Source: an uncultured Porphyromonas sp. (GTDB lineage: Bacteria > Bacteroidota > Bacteroidia > Bacteroidales > Porphyromonadaceae). Taken from it: a stretch of 64,000 nucleotides of DNA. Below are positions 1-7,929 of this stretch, piece after piece. A program made the position numbers and the translations under genes. The notes beneath the pieces were generated by a model. That model worked only from the letters and a program-made list of their open reading frames with translations, had not been told where the DNA came from and did not search any database. Within the stretch, counting starts at the first letter, position 1. Each line of letters starts with the position of its first letter. The stretch spans positions 1 through 64,000 of the forward strand of contig NZ_CALHDW010000012.1 in NCBI RefSeq assembly GCF_938023125.1, given 5' to 3'.

Positions 1-735
1 GACTTCTATGCCCGTGAGGAGGGAACTAAAGTTTACCTCTATCAAAAAAGTACGGATAGGGAGTTTGTACTCTTCGATTATGCTATCAAGCCGGGAGAAA
101 AATACATAGGTGTGGGAGGCTCCCCTGAGAATGAGGCTTTTTACGATGAGTTTACTCTAAAGTCCATTGAGACCAAACTGATCGCAGGAGAGAATAGAAG
201 AGTCTACTATTTTAGCTATGAGCATCCTTCTCAATCCCACTCAAATACTACTCGAGAAGGCTATAATTACCCTAATATTTCCTATACAAATATCCATTAC
301 TCACCTTCGATTGCTTACATGTCTCTTGTATGGGTAGAGGGGATTGGCACCTTAGAAAATTCTCCCTTTTATACAAACAAAAGAATCATTGGATCTATGC
401 CTCAGTATTTACTAGGGTATACAGATGCGAAAGGGGTGCAGCATGCGCTTAGCAATCATCCTGCCGATTTCACTTGGAAGGTGCTGATTTCTACGGAGCC
501 AACCGCTTTAGACAATATGGAGAGTGCCCCGGCAAACGTATCTATAAAAGAGGGGGTGCTGAGTGTGGAGTTGAGGGGTGGCAAGTCGCATCGTCTCTCC
601 GTTTATTCGCTTGATGGGGTGCGTCTCCTGCCCGAGACCTCTTTTACCGACTCTTTCTCCGCTCAGCTCGCTTATTTTACCACCTCGTCTCCCCTTGTCG
701 TCGTGCTTGATGGCAAAGCCACACTGTATAGGTAG
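1..735 (+). CDS. C-terminal part of a probable secreted or surface protein (5' end outside window)
   Basis: The reading frame is open from the first base to the TAG at 733-735, so about 244 residues of a longer protein are present. I do not recognise a catalytic domain. The body is rich in Tyr, Ser and Asn, as in beta-sandwich surface proteins. The last ~70 residues form a small beta-rich module (segments such as LSVYSLDGVRLLP and SPLVVVLDGKATLYR) that loosely resembles the C-terminal sorting domain of type IX secretion cargo: a DxxG turn, then a hydrophobic strand, ending in a short basic tail. That assignment is an inference from shape only. A strong terminator follows, so this is the last gene of its transcript. 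Confidence 0.6.
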   Translation, partial: DFYAREEGTKVYLYQKSTDREFVLFDYAIKPGEKYIGVGGSPENEAFYDEFTLKSIETKLIAGENRRVYYFSYEHPSQSHSNTTREGYNYPNISYTNIHYSPSIAYMSLVWVEGIGTLENSPFYTNKRIIGSMPQYLLGYTDAKGVQHALSNHPADFTWKVLISTEPTALDNMESAPANVSIKEGVLSVELRGGKSHRLSVYSLDGVRLLPETSFTDSFSAQLAYFTTSSPLVVVLDGKATLYR

Positions 736-790
736 GGGCATAGAGAGATAAGTCATAGACACTTCTGAGACGAGGTGTATTTCCCATTTG

Positions 791-838
791 TACCCTAGGC
801 AAAGAGAGATTCTTCTCTTTGCCTAGGGTATTTTTTCT
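791..838 (+). terminator. Strong intrinsic terminator
   Basis: A perfect 17-bp inverted repeat (791-807 with 814-830) with a 6-nt loop is followed by a T-rich tract at 831-840. It ends the transcript of the partial surface-protein gene. Confidence 0.9.
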
Positions 839-919
839 TTTCTCTAGTTGATGGGTGGCCTCCCTCTCTCTTTTCTAAAGAGATTTGCCCATATCCGCTC
901 TTTATTGTAGCTTGCTTTG

Positions 920-927
920 TAACTTTG
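920..927 (+). promoter_or_regulatory. Candidate -7 element for the 1011-4280 operon
   Basis: TAACTTTG matches the Bacteroidota -7 consensus TAnnTTTG and lies 83 bp upstream of the ATG at 1011. I see no TTTG at the expected -33 distance. The position also argues against the upstream TTG start at 885, which would lie before this element. Confidence 0.45.
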
Positions 928-1010
928 TCAAGGGGAATAATTCCCTTGGTGAACAACTGGGTCTACCCTTTGTTCTCTATCTAGAGTCCTTATGGATAAA
1001 CGCTATAAAA

Positions 1011-1856
1011 ATGGATGAAGTTACAGAGTTAGATTTGTGTAGTCGGATCCAATTGTCCCTAAAAGATTGGCTCTCCACTACCTTTTTGGAGACGAGTACT
1101 CAGCAAAAACTCTTTCATTGTGGAGCCGCAGCTTATCGCACTTTAGCCTCAGATTACATCCAGCGACTCAGAGATCGTTGTCTCCTGTTGGGGCTCGCCG
1201 TGGAGGAGTTGCCCGATGGTACCCGCTTCTCTTTCCTTTGGTATCCTATCCGTAGTGGGTTGCGTATCTCTTATCATAATATCTCCCTCTACGTCCTTTT
1301 TAATAAGGTGGCACGTAACGAGTATGTCCGTATGGTAGGAGCCTCTCGCTCCAAACGCCTCGATCCCTTTTACTTAAGGCTCCAATACGACAGGGCGGCA
1401 CAGAAGCCGGGCTATGGATTGAGTAGTAAAAATATTCCCTGTATAGAGCCCCTACTCACCCTTTTATTTGAGGAGCGAGAAGCCTTGATGCATCTCTCAG
1501 AGTCTCTAGATTCCCTTGTAGTAGAGTATGCTCGAGAAGAGAAGATCCGTACCCTATTCTTAGGCAGTATCGAGAGGGTGGTGGAGAGTTTGCTAGCCCA
1601 ATCGGAGCATCCCTACCATTTGCAGATCTCGGCCGGGCAAGCTTTTCTTTCCTTCCGTTTGCGGCGCAAAAAGATGCTCACCCTTGTACTCTCTCCCACC
1701 TCTTATATGACACAATTGCAGCAGCTCCCGGGCTTCTTAAGCCGCTGTAATGCGCAGAAGTCACTCTCGGCGATGCAGTCTCTTGTAGCTCAAGAGTATC
1801 CCGAGGCTTCCCTCAAAACCTATGGGAATAAGCAGGTCTGGACTTCCTCTATTTGA
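1011..1856 (+). CDS. Uncharacterised protein, first gene of a MoxR/VWA triad
   Basis: This is a 281-residue cytoplasmic-looking protein with no signal peptide or membrane segment, and I do not recognise its family. The ATG at 1011 (MDEVTELDLCSRIQ) was chosen because an upstream TTG at 885 would lie before the only -7 promoter element, and the extra 42 residues look non-coding. The protein is rich in Leu, Arg and Ser, has two mixed alpha/beta blocks and no Walker, zinc-finger or nuclease motif that I can see. It ends 31 bp before the MoxR-type ATPase gene, which overlaps the VWA gene, so the three are probably co-transcribed. A substrate or adaptor role for the ATPase/VWA pair is a guess from position alone. 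Confidence 0.65.
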   Translation: MDEVTELDLCSRIQLSLKDWLSTTFLETSTQQKLFHCGAAAYRTLASDYIQRLRDRCLLLGLAVEELPDGTRFSFLWYPIRSGLRISYHNISLYVLFNKVARNEYVRMVGASRSKRLDPFYLRLQYDRAAQKPGYGLSSKNIPCIEPLLTLLFEEREALMHLSESLDSLVVEYAREEKIRTLFLGSIERVVESLLAQSEHPYHLQISAGQAFLSFRLRRKKMLTLVLSPTSYMTQLQQLPGFLSRCNAQKSLSAMQSLVAQEYPEASLKTYGNKQVWTSSI

Positions 1857-1887
1857 CTACATTGGCAAAAAATAATACAATATAGCT

Positions 1888-2955
1888 ATGGCTATCACCA
1901 TCAATAATAAGCAGTTACAAAGCATTTTAGAGAAAACTCCCTCCCATCATAATATCATGTTGGTGGGCGTCCACGGCATTGGTAAATCTCGTATCATTTC
2001 AGAGTTTTTCCGAGCTAAGGGAATAGAGGTAATTACCCTCTTCTTGGGGCAAATGAGCGACCCCGGAGACTTGATAGGTTTGCCACATCTAAATACAGAA
2101 ACAGGGCGCACTGAGTTTATGCCTCCCTATTGGTTCCCCAAGGGTGATAAGCCTATCGTTCTCTTCTTGGATGAGCTGAATAGAGCGCGCCCGGAGATGC
2201 TCCAATCAGTGATGGATCTAGCACTCAATCGAACGCTGGCCGGCCGTCGCTTACCCGAGGGCTCTCGTGTTATCTCGGCGGTCAATGACGGAGCCGAATA
2301 CCAAATTACGGAGCTTGACCCTGCACTTGTATCCCGATTCAATGTCTATTTCTTCCGTCCTACCGTTGCGGAGTGGTTGCTTTGGGCAGAGGCTCAAGAG
2401 CTAGACGAACGGGTTATTCACTTTATTGAAAACAATCAAGATGCCCTAGATGCTCCGTTCAATATAAATGCTGATTCTATCGATAAGTGTGCCGATCGCC
2501 GAGCTTGGGAGCGTGTCTCCGATATCATGAAAGGTCTGGAGGAGGTAGATGAGCTTACTCTTAAACTGATTAGCGGCATTGTAGGGGTAAAGGCCGCTGC
2601 CCGATTGGCGGAGTCGCTTAGTGAGACTTCTGTAGTGAGTGGAGCCGACCTCCTACTGCACTTCGGAGAGGTAAAAAAGAGGCTTAAGACAATGAAATTA
2701 CCCCAATTGGCTCTTGTCAATGATAACCTATTCCGCTGTTTAGAGGCTCGTGGTTATCCGGAGGAAGAGATTGAGTTAGTGGGTACCAATCTGGAGAAGT
2801 ACATCCTTTGGCTTGACAAAAATGACCAAAGAGAGGCTCTGATGCACCTTATCAATAACTTTTCGTCGGCTACTTATCCGAATGCAAATCTTACTATCAT
2901 GACCAAGCTACCCTCCATCTATACGCTCATGACAGACTACCTGAGGCAGTTATGA
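1888..2955 (+). CDS. MoxR-family AAA+ ATPase
   Basis: This 355-residue AAA+ ATPase is of the MoxR/dynein-related type. Walker A is GVHGIGKS (residues 27-34) and Walker B is VLFLDE (91-96), followed by the NRARPEMLQSVMDL helix typical of MoxR proteins. Sensor 1 is probably ISAVND, and the arginine-finger region is LDPALVSRF. The C-terminal third (about 240-355) is a helical lid. MoxR ATPases act as chaperone-like remodelling enzymes, usually beside a VWA-domain partner that binds metal and substrate. Here the stop codon overlaps the start of the VWA gene (ATGA at 2952-2955), which implies translational coupling and equal dosage. What it remodels is unknown. Confidence 0.9.
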   Translation: MAITINNKQLQSILEKTPSHHNIMLVGVHGIGKSRIISEFFRAKGIEVITLFLGQMSDPGDLIGLPHLNTETGRTEFMPPYWFPKGDKPIVLFLDELNRARPEMLQSVMDLALNRTLAGRRLPEGSRVISAVNDGAEYQITELDPALVSRFNVYFFRPTVAEWLLWAEAQELDERVIHFIENNQDALDAPFNINADSIDKCADRRAWERVSDIMKGLEEVDELTLKLISGIVGVKAAARLAESLSETSVVSGADLLLHFGEVKKRLKTMKLPQLALVNDNLFRCLEARGYPEEEIELVGTNLEKYILWLDKNDQREALMHLINNFSSATYPNANLTIMTKLPSIYTLMTDYLRQL

Positions 2956-4280
2956 AAGAGCTTTTGCGGCATATCTCTGACGAGTGGTTCCTTGCCGAGC
3001 CACTCCTTTTTGATACTCTTTGTACCCACGAATTGGTAGAAAACCTTGACCTAAAGGTGGAAATGCGTGTGGGGAAAGGGCGCATAGAATACAATACAGA
3101 GAAGCTCTCCAATCGCTCAGAAGGGTATGTAGCCAAGCGTCTGCGTATCGAAGTCGTACGGATATTACTTCGTCACCCTTACCAGCGGCAACCGCTTAAT
3201 TATCGTCCATTCTGCTTAGCAATAGCCAGTGATATGACTATTGCCGAGTACTACGATGCGAATGAGACAATGGCCACACGTACCATGATGAAGTTGCCTC
3301 CTAACCGTAGTTTTGAGGAGTATTATTCGATGGTAGATGCACTTATCCCTCCGCAAAACTCCTCTTCTAAAGAAGAAAAGAAAACTCAGCGTGGGGGGCT
3401 AGAGCAGGGGGAGACTTCTCAAAAGAAACAAGGCGTGAATGGGGGTGCCGGCGAGCGTAGCCCCGAGGGCGGAAGAGCCAAAGGAAGCGTTCGAGACGGG
3501 GCCAATGGTTCAGCCAGTGGTGAGAGCGAAGGGCTTTCTTCTTCTACAACTGCCACTTCTTCTGAGGGAGAGCCTTCTCAAAAGCACGATGCAGTGCGTG
3601 AGTTGCAGATGCATGCCGAGGAGTGGGAGGAGCGTTCTGCCCTGTGGGAGGAAGATGAATTGCAAAACGAAACGATAGGAAAACTCATTGAGAAGGCTCG
3701 TAATACAAAAACGTGGGGCTCTCTATCGCGTGAGCTACAGCAACTTCTGGAGACTTCTATTTTTGCCAAGGTCAATATTCGTCGTCAGCTCGCCCAGTTT
3801 CGTACCGGCATTCTATCCAATAAAGTTGTACTTAGTCGCATGAAGCCCAGCCGTCGATATGGTTTCATGCAAATGGGCATTCGACACCCCTATACAACCC
3901 GATTGCTGGTTGGAGTGGATGTAAGTGGCTCTATTGCCAATGACGATATTCAAAATTTTCTGAGTGTGATTAACCATTTCTTTACTCAGGGCATAGAGCA
4001 TATAGAGGTAGTGCAGTTTGATAGTGAATTGCGCCTTCCTGTACAAGAGATGTTCCGAGTGCGCAAGAGTATCAAGGTAATGGCACGCGGAGGTACAAAC
4101 TTTGATCCTCTCATCCGGTACTTCGAAGAGCACACAGAGTACGATGGACTCATTATATTCACAGATGGGTATGCCCCCTTGCCACAAGTGCGTACTCGCC
4201 GTAAGTTGCTTTGGATTTTAAGTTCTTTAGCAGCTTATAAACGCTTTGAGGGGGCGCCAAAGCTCTATATCCGAGCCTAG
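2952..4280 (+). CDS. VWA-like protein of the DUF2201 type, partner of the MoxR ATPase
   Basis: This 442-residue protein has three parts. Residues 1-135 resemble the DUF2201 N-terminal domain, described elsewhere as metallopeptidase-like, but the expected HExxH reads IEVVR (66-70), so the zinc site looks lost. Residues 136-215 are a low-complexity Ser/Gly/Glu linker. Residues 216-442 contain a helical segment and then a VWA-like fold with an intact MIDAS: DVSGS (323-327), Thr382 in RGGTNFD, and Asp405 in FTDGY. The family is known to pair with MoxR AAA+ ATPases; the overlapping ATG supports this. The MIDAS probably binds Mg2+ and a partner protein. Function beyond that is not known. Confidence 0.85.
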   Translation: MKELLRHISDEWFLAEPLLFDTLCTHELVENLDLKVEMRVGKGRIEYNTEKLSNRSEGYVAKRLRIEVVRILLRHPYQRQPLNYRPFCLAIASDMTIAEYYDANETMATRTMMKLPPNRSFEEYYSMVDALIPPQNSSSKEEKKTQRGGLEQGETSQKKQGVNGGAGERSPEGGRAKGSVRDGANGSASGESEGLSSSTTATSSEGEPSQKHDAVRELQMHAEEWEERSALWEEDELQNETIGKLIEKARNTKTWGSLSRELQQLLETSIFAKVNIRRQLAQFRTGILSNKVVLSRMKPSRRYGFMQMGIRHPYTTRLLVGVDVSGSIANDDIQNFLSVINHFFTQGIEHIEVVQFDSELRLPVQEMFRVRKSIKVMARGGTNFDPLIRYFEEHTEYDGLIIFTDGYAPLPQVRTRRKLLWILSSLAAYKRFEGAPKLYIRA

Positions 4281-4612
4281 TCGTTGTACTCATAGTAGCC
4301 CCTCTCTGAAGCTTCCTTTTTTCCTCAGGAAATAGTGTAACTCTCCTCTATAAAGCTAATGGGATAGGGGAGGGTTTTTCTATAATCTGGCTGTCTGTGG
4401 CATTTATATTGCACCTAGTCTATTATCCTCTATGATCTAACAAATGACAGTAAAATAGAGTATTCGGCTACAAATTGCCTTCCGCTCTTGATTTTTATAT
4501 TGCTATTTGTATTTTTCTTTGTAACTTCCCACCGCCGTAGAGAAATACTCTGTTTAGCAGTCTTTTGCTCTAGGGTAAGTAGAAGTATAACATTTAAAAA
4601 GGTTCCTTTATC
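4281..4612 (+). other. Intergenic region before the EF-G paralogue
   Basis: There are 332 bp without a gene. The right half is AT-rich and presumably holds the promoter of the EF-G-like gene, but I find no exact TAnnTTTG element. No convincing terminator hairpin follows the VWA gene. I see no RNA gene here. Confidence 0.5.
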
Positions 4613-6772
4613 ATGAGATCGTACAAAACAGAAGAGATTAGGAACATCTCACTTTTGGGAAGTTCCGGTGCAGGAAAAACCACTCTCGCGGAAGCTATGC
4701 TCTTCGAGAGTGGTGTGATAAAACGTCGTGGAGACATTGCCTCAGGCAATACCGTGTGCGATTATTTCCCAGTAGAGAAGGAGTATGGCTATACTGTTTT
4801 TTCTACTGTTTTTAGTGTTGAGTGGGCAGAGCGCAAACTCAATTTTATCGATTGCCCCGGGAGTGACGATTTTGCCGGTGGTGCTGTATCGGCTCTTAAT
4901 ATTGCAGATTGCTGTCTTATGGTAGTCAATGCCCAGTACGGGGTAGAGGTGGGACTGATCAATCAATTTCGTCATATAGAGCGACTTCATAAGCCTGCTA
5001 TCTTCATTGTAAATCAGCTCGACCATGAAAAAGCTGACTTCCAAATGAGTATCGCTCAGTTGCGGGAGCGTTACGGATCTAAGGTAGTGGTAACTCAATA
5101 CCCCGTTACTTGTGGTCCCTCTTTTAACCAAGTGGTGGATCTTCTTCGCATGAAGATGTACCAATGGGGAGCCGAAGGCGGGAAGCCTCAAGTGCTAGAG
5201 ATCCCCGATAGCGAGCGAGCTACGGCAGAAGAGATGCGCCAGCAACTTATAGAGAGTGCTGCGGAGCACGAAGAAACCCTTATGGATCGCTTCTTTGAGC
5301 AGGGGAGTCTCTCCGAAGAAGAGATCGTAGAAGGAATGCGCAAAGGCATTGTTTTGGGAGATATGTATCCTGTCTTCTGTGTGTCGGCTGCCAAGGATAT
5401 GTGTGTGCGTCGTACGATGGAATTTTTGGGAGACGTTGCACCGCATGTGACCGAGATGCCTAATCCTATAACTACCGAAGCCGAAGAGGTGGCCCCTAAT
5501 CCCTCCGGTCCCATCAGTCTTTACTTCTTCAAAACCACTGTCGAACCCCATATTGGCGAAGTTTCTTACTTCAAAGTGATGTCGGGTACTGTACGAGAAG
5601 GATGCGATCTCATCAATATAACAAGAGGGAGTAAAGAGCGTTTGGGCCAACTGTTCGTAGTGGCAGGTCAGACGCGTACTAAGGTAGACGAACTTGCCGC
5701 CGGAGATATCGGTGCTACCGTAAAACTAAAGGATGTGCGCCGTGGTAATACTCTAAACGAAAAGGATTGCACTTGGCAATATCCTGCTATCGAATACCCC
5801 GCACCCAAGTTTATGCGAGCCATAAAGCCAGTAAATAGTGCTGATGCTGAGAAAATGAGCGAAGCTCTCCACCGAATGATGGAGGAAGATCCTACTTGGA
5901 TTGTGGAGCAAAGCAAGGAATTGCGACAGATCATTGTATATGGTCAAGGAGAGTTCCATTTGCGTACTCTTAAGTGGAGATTGGAACACAACGATAAGAT
6001 CCTTACCGAGTTTAGTGAGCCTCGTATCCCCTATCGTGAGACTATTACCAAAGCTGCTCGGGCGGACTATCGTCACAAAAAGCAGTCTGGTGGTGCCGGT
6101 CAATTTGGAGAAGTTCATCTTATTATCCAACCCTATGTAGAGGGAGAAAATATCCCTGAAGTGTACAAATTTGGAGGGCAAGAATTTAAGATTACCGTAA
6201 GAGACCGTCATGAGATTCCTCTTGCTTGGGGTGGTAAACTTGTCTTTATTAATAGCGTGGTAGGAGGTGCTATTGATACGCGCTTTATGCCTGCTATCCT
6301 CAAGGGGATTATGGAAAGAATGGAGCGTGGACCGCTCACCGGTTCTTATGCTCGCGATGTAGTCGTTATTGTCTATGATGGTAAGATGCACCCCGTAGAT
6401 AGCAATGAAGTTTCATTTATGCTCGCAGGGCGCAATGCCTTTAGTATGGCATTCCGTGAAGCTGCTCCCAAGATTTTGGAGCCTATCTACGACGTTGAGG
6501 TCTCTGTACCCGCAGATTATATCGGGGATGTAATGAGTGATTTACAAGGCAGACGAGCCGTTATTATGGGGATGAATAGTAAGAAGGGTTATGAGCAACT
6601 CTTGGCTAAGGTACCCCTAAAAGAATTGATGAATTATAGTACGGCTCTCAGCTCTCTTACGGGAGGACGTGCTTCCTTCACGATGAAGTTTGCAAGTTAC
6701 GAACTCGTTCCTATGGAACTACAAGAAAAACTATTGAAGACGTACGCCGAGGAGCAAGAGGGAGAAGATTAA
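4613..6772 (+). CDS. fusA2: Elongation factor G paralogue (EF-G2 type) lacking the catalytic His
   Basis: This 719-residue protein is collinear with EF-G: G domain (about 1-280), domain II (about 300-390), domain III, domain IV (about 480-600) and domain V. It is not the canonical EF-G. G1 is GSSGAGKTT (16-24), switch I keeps a Thr in YGYTV (59-63), and G4 is NQLD (134-137) instead of NKxD. G3 is DCPGSDDF (80-87) where EF-G has DTPGHVDF, so the GTP-hydrolysis histidine is replaced by Ser84. A paralogue of this kind in Bacteroides thetaiotaomicron (EF-G2) has been reported to support translocation without GTP hydrolysis and to matter in starvation and gut colonisation. The same role here is inferred. 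The gene stands alone, with its own terminator. Confidence 0.9.
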   Translation: MRSYKTEEIRNISLLGSSGAGKTTLAEAMLFESGVIKRRGDIASGNTVCDYFPVEKEYGYTVFSTVFSVEWAERKLNFIDCPGSDDFAGGAVSALNIADCCLMVVNAQYGVEVGLINQFRHIERLHKPAIFIVNQLDHEKADFQMSIAQLRERYGSKVVVTQYPVTCGPSFNQVVDLLRMKMYQWGAEGGKPQVLEIPDSERATAEEMRQQLIESAAEHEETLMDRFFEQGSLSEEEIVEGMRKGIVLGDMYPVFCVSAAKDMCVRRTMEFLGDVAPHVTEMPNPITTEAEEVAPNPSGPISLYFFKTTVEPHIGEVSYFKVMSGTVREGCDLINITRGSKERLGQLFVVAGQTRTKVDELAAGDIGATVKLKDVRRGNTLNEKDCTWQYPAIEYPAPKFMRAIKPVNSADAEKMSEALHRMMEEDPTWIVEQSKELRQIIVYGQGEFHLRTLKWRLEHNDKILTEFSEPRIPYRETITKAARADYRHKKQSGGAGQFGEVHLIIQPYVEGENIPEVYKFGGQEFKITVRDRHEIPLAWGGKLVFINSVVGGAIDTRFMPAILKGIMERMERGPLTGSYARDVVVIVYDGKMHPVDSNEVSFMLAGRNAFSMAFREAAPKILEPIYDVEVSVPADYIGDVMSDLQGRRAVIMGMNSKKGYEQLLAKVPLKELMNYSTALSSLTGGRASFTMKFASYELVPMELQEKLLKTYAEEQEGED

Positions 6773-6795
6773 TCCTATCTGAGGCTTAAAAAGAG

Positions 6796-6837
6796 AAGGG
6801 CTGCACTTTTCGATTTCGATGGTGCAGCCCTTATTAT
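6796..6837 (+). terminator. Terminator after the EF-G paralogue
   Basis: An 11-bp perfect stem (6796-6806 with 6822-6832) with a 15-nt loop is followed by TTATTATTTA. The U-tract is weak, but the stem is GC-rich. Confidence 0.7.
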
Positions 6838-6862
6838 TTAGTATAAGTAAGTTGAGAGCAGA

Positions 6863-6900
6863 GTGGGTCGACAAGTAACTTGTCTTGTGTAATTACCCAC
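6863..6900. repeat. Nested palindrome between convergent genes
   Basis: GTGGGT (6863-6868) and ACCCAC (6895-6900) enclose a 15-bp palindrome, GACAAGT-A-ACTTGTC (6870-6884). It lies between the end of the EF-G paralogue and the end of the peroxiredoxin gene. It could be a protein-binding site or a weak hairpin; there is no T-tract on either side. Confidence 0.5.
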
Positions 6901-7041
6901 AAAAGAAGGGAGCACTCAAGCTTTGGTTCTAGATTCGATGGGAAGATTCCTCAGATCCTTCTGATTACTTCACTTTGACCTATACCCTAGGCAGGAGACT
7001 CCCTATGCTAATATCCTATAGCAAAGGTAGGTAAAAGAATC

Positions 7042-7752
7042 TTATTTACCTAGCTTTTTTTCTACTTCTTCTTTGCTGATTTGCTTTGTGCAGAAGAACC
7101 AGTCGTAGCAGTGTAGGTTAGCCTCTTTGCCCGAAGCGCGTTCGCTAGCTACGCGGCAAGTGGTAGCCGGGGGTACGATTACTTCGTCGCCGGGACGCCA
7201 GTCGGCAGGCAGTGCTACCCCAAAGTTATCAACGGTCTGTAGCCCAATAAGTACACGCTTGATTTCATCGAAATTGCGGCCGAGAGAGAGAGGGTAGTAC
7301 ATGATGGTGCGGATTTTGTCTTCGGGGTCAACGAAGAATACGGCACGCACCGCTGCTGTGCTGCTCTCACCGGGCTGGATCATACCATACTTGTGAGCAA
7401 CTTCCATAGATACATCTACTACGAGGGGGAACTTGATCTCTACATTCTTGTATCCGTGCCAGTCAATCTTTTCTTCTATGGTACGAAGCCAAGCAATGTG
7501 GCTTTGCAATCCATCTACAGATAGACCAACAAGCTGACAATTGAGCGCCTCAAAATCGGCAGCAAGATGCCCAAAGGTCATAAACTCAGAGGTACATACG
7601 GGAGTAAAATCGGCCGGGTGGCTAAAAAGTATCTTCCACTGTCCCTTATAGTCGGAGGGGAAGTTAATGACACCTTGAGTGGTATCGGCTGTAAAAGCAG
7701 GTGCAGCTTCGCCAAGGCGAGGCATTGCAATTGGTTGGTTTTGTTCCATCAT
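7042..7752 (-). CDS. Peroxiredoxin, Prx6/1-Cys-like AhpC-TSA family
   Basis: This 236-residue thioredoxin-fold peroxidase reduces hydrogen peroxide and organic peroxides in the cytoplasm. The active-site PxxxTxxC motif is PADFTPVC, with peroxidatic Cys53 and Thr50. A long C-terminal dimerisation arm (about 165-236) is typical of Prx6-type enzymes rather than of 2-Cys AhpC. Several C-terminal cysteines (in ATTCR, HCYDW and FCTK) could serve as resolving residues, so a strict 1-Cys mechanism is not certain. No AhpF-like reductase is adjacent. Its near-perfect promoter (7797-7828) lies back to back with that of the small repeat protein. Two start ATGs occur in tandem at 7752 and 7749. Confidence 0.9.
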   Translation of the reverse strand: MMEQNQPIAMPRLGEAAPAFTADTTQGVINFPSDYKGQWKILFSHPADFTPVCTSEFMTFGHLAADFEALNCQLVGLSVDGLQSHIAWLRTIEEKIDWHGYKNVEIKFPLVVDVSMEVAHKYGMIQPGESSTAAVRAVFFVDPEDKIRTIMYYPLSLGRNFDEIKRVLIGLQTVDNFGVALPADWRPGDEVIVPPATTCRVASERASGKEANLHCYDWFFCTKQISKEEVEKKLGK

Positions 7753-7796
7753 ACGTCTGTTGTTTTAGTTGATTGTCTTATTATTTCTTTCTGTTG

Positions 7797-7828
7797 CAAA
7801 GGTAGAAGCATAGGGCCGGGAGATCAAA
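7797..7828 (-). promoter_or_regulatory. Promoter of the peroxiredoxin gene
   Basis: On the minus strand TTTG (7828-7825), a 20-bp spacer and TACCTTTG (7804-7797) match the Bacteroidota housekeeping promoter almost exactly. It lies 44 bp upstream of the ATG. Confidence 0.8.
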
Positions 7829-7838
7829 TGTTTTTCTC

Positions 7839-7846
7839 TATCTTTG
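7839..7846 (+). promoter_or_regulatory. Candidate -7 element of the repeat-protein gene
   Basis: TATCTTTG fits TAnnTTTG and precedes the ATG at 7930 by 83 bp. No TTTG is found at -33, and the upstream part would overlap the -33 element of the divergent peroxiredoxin promoter. Confidence 0.5.
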
Positions 7847-7929
7847 TATATACAAAGTCTATCTACTATGCAAGGTTATATAGGAGAAGGCTTTGCGTTT
7901 GGATTATTAACCCTCTAATCAATGAAAAA

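Noticed and set aside
5753..6391. A 212-codon minus-strand reading frame inside the EF-G paralogue
   Set aside because: It is antisense to a fully conserved gene and its translation has no family features; it reflects codon bias of the real gene.
7022..7029. An exact minus-strand TACCTTTG near the end of the peroxiredoxin gene
   Set aside because: It would drive transcription into the end of the EF-G paralogue, no -33 box is present, and it lies 13 bp downstream of the peroxiredoxin stop codon; likely chance.
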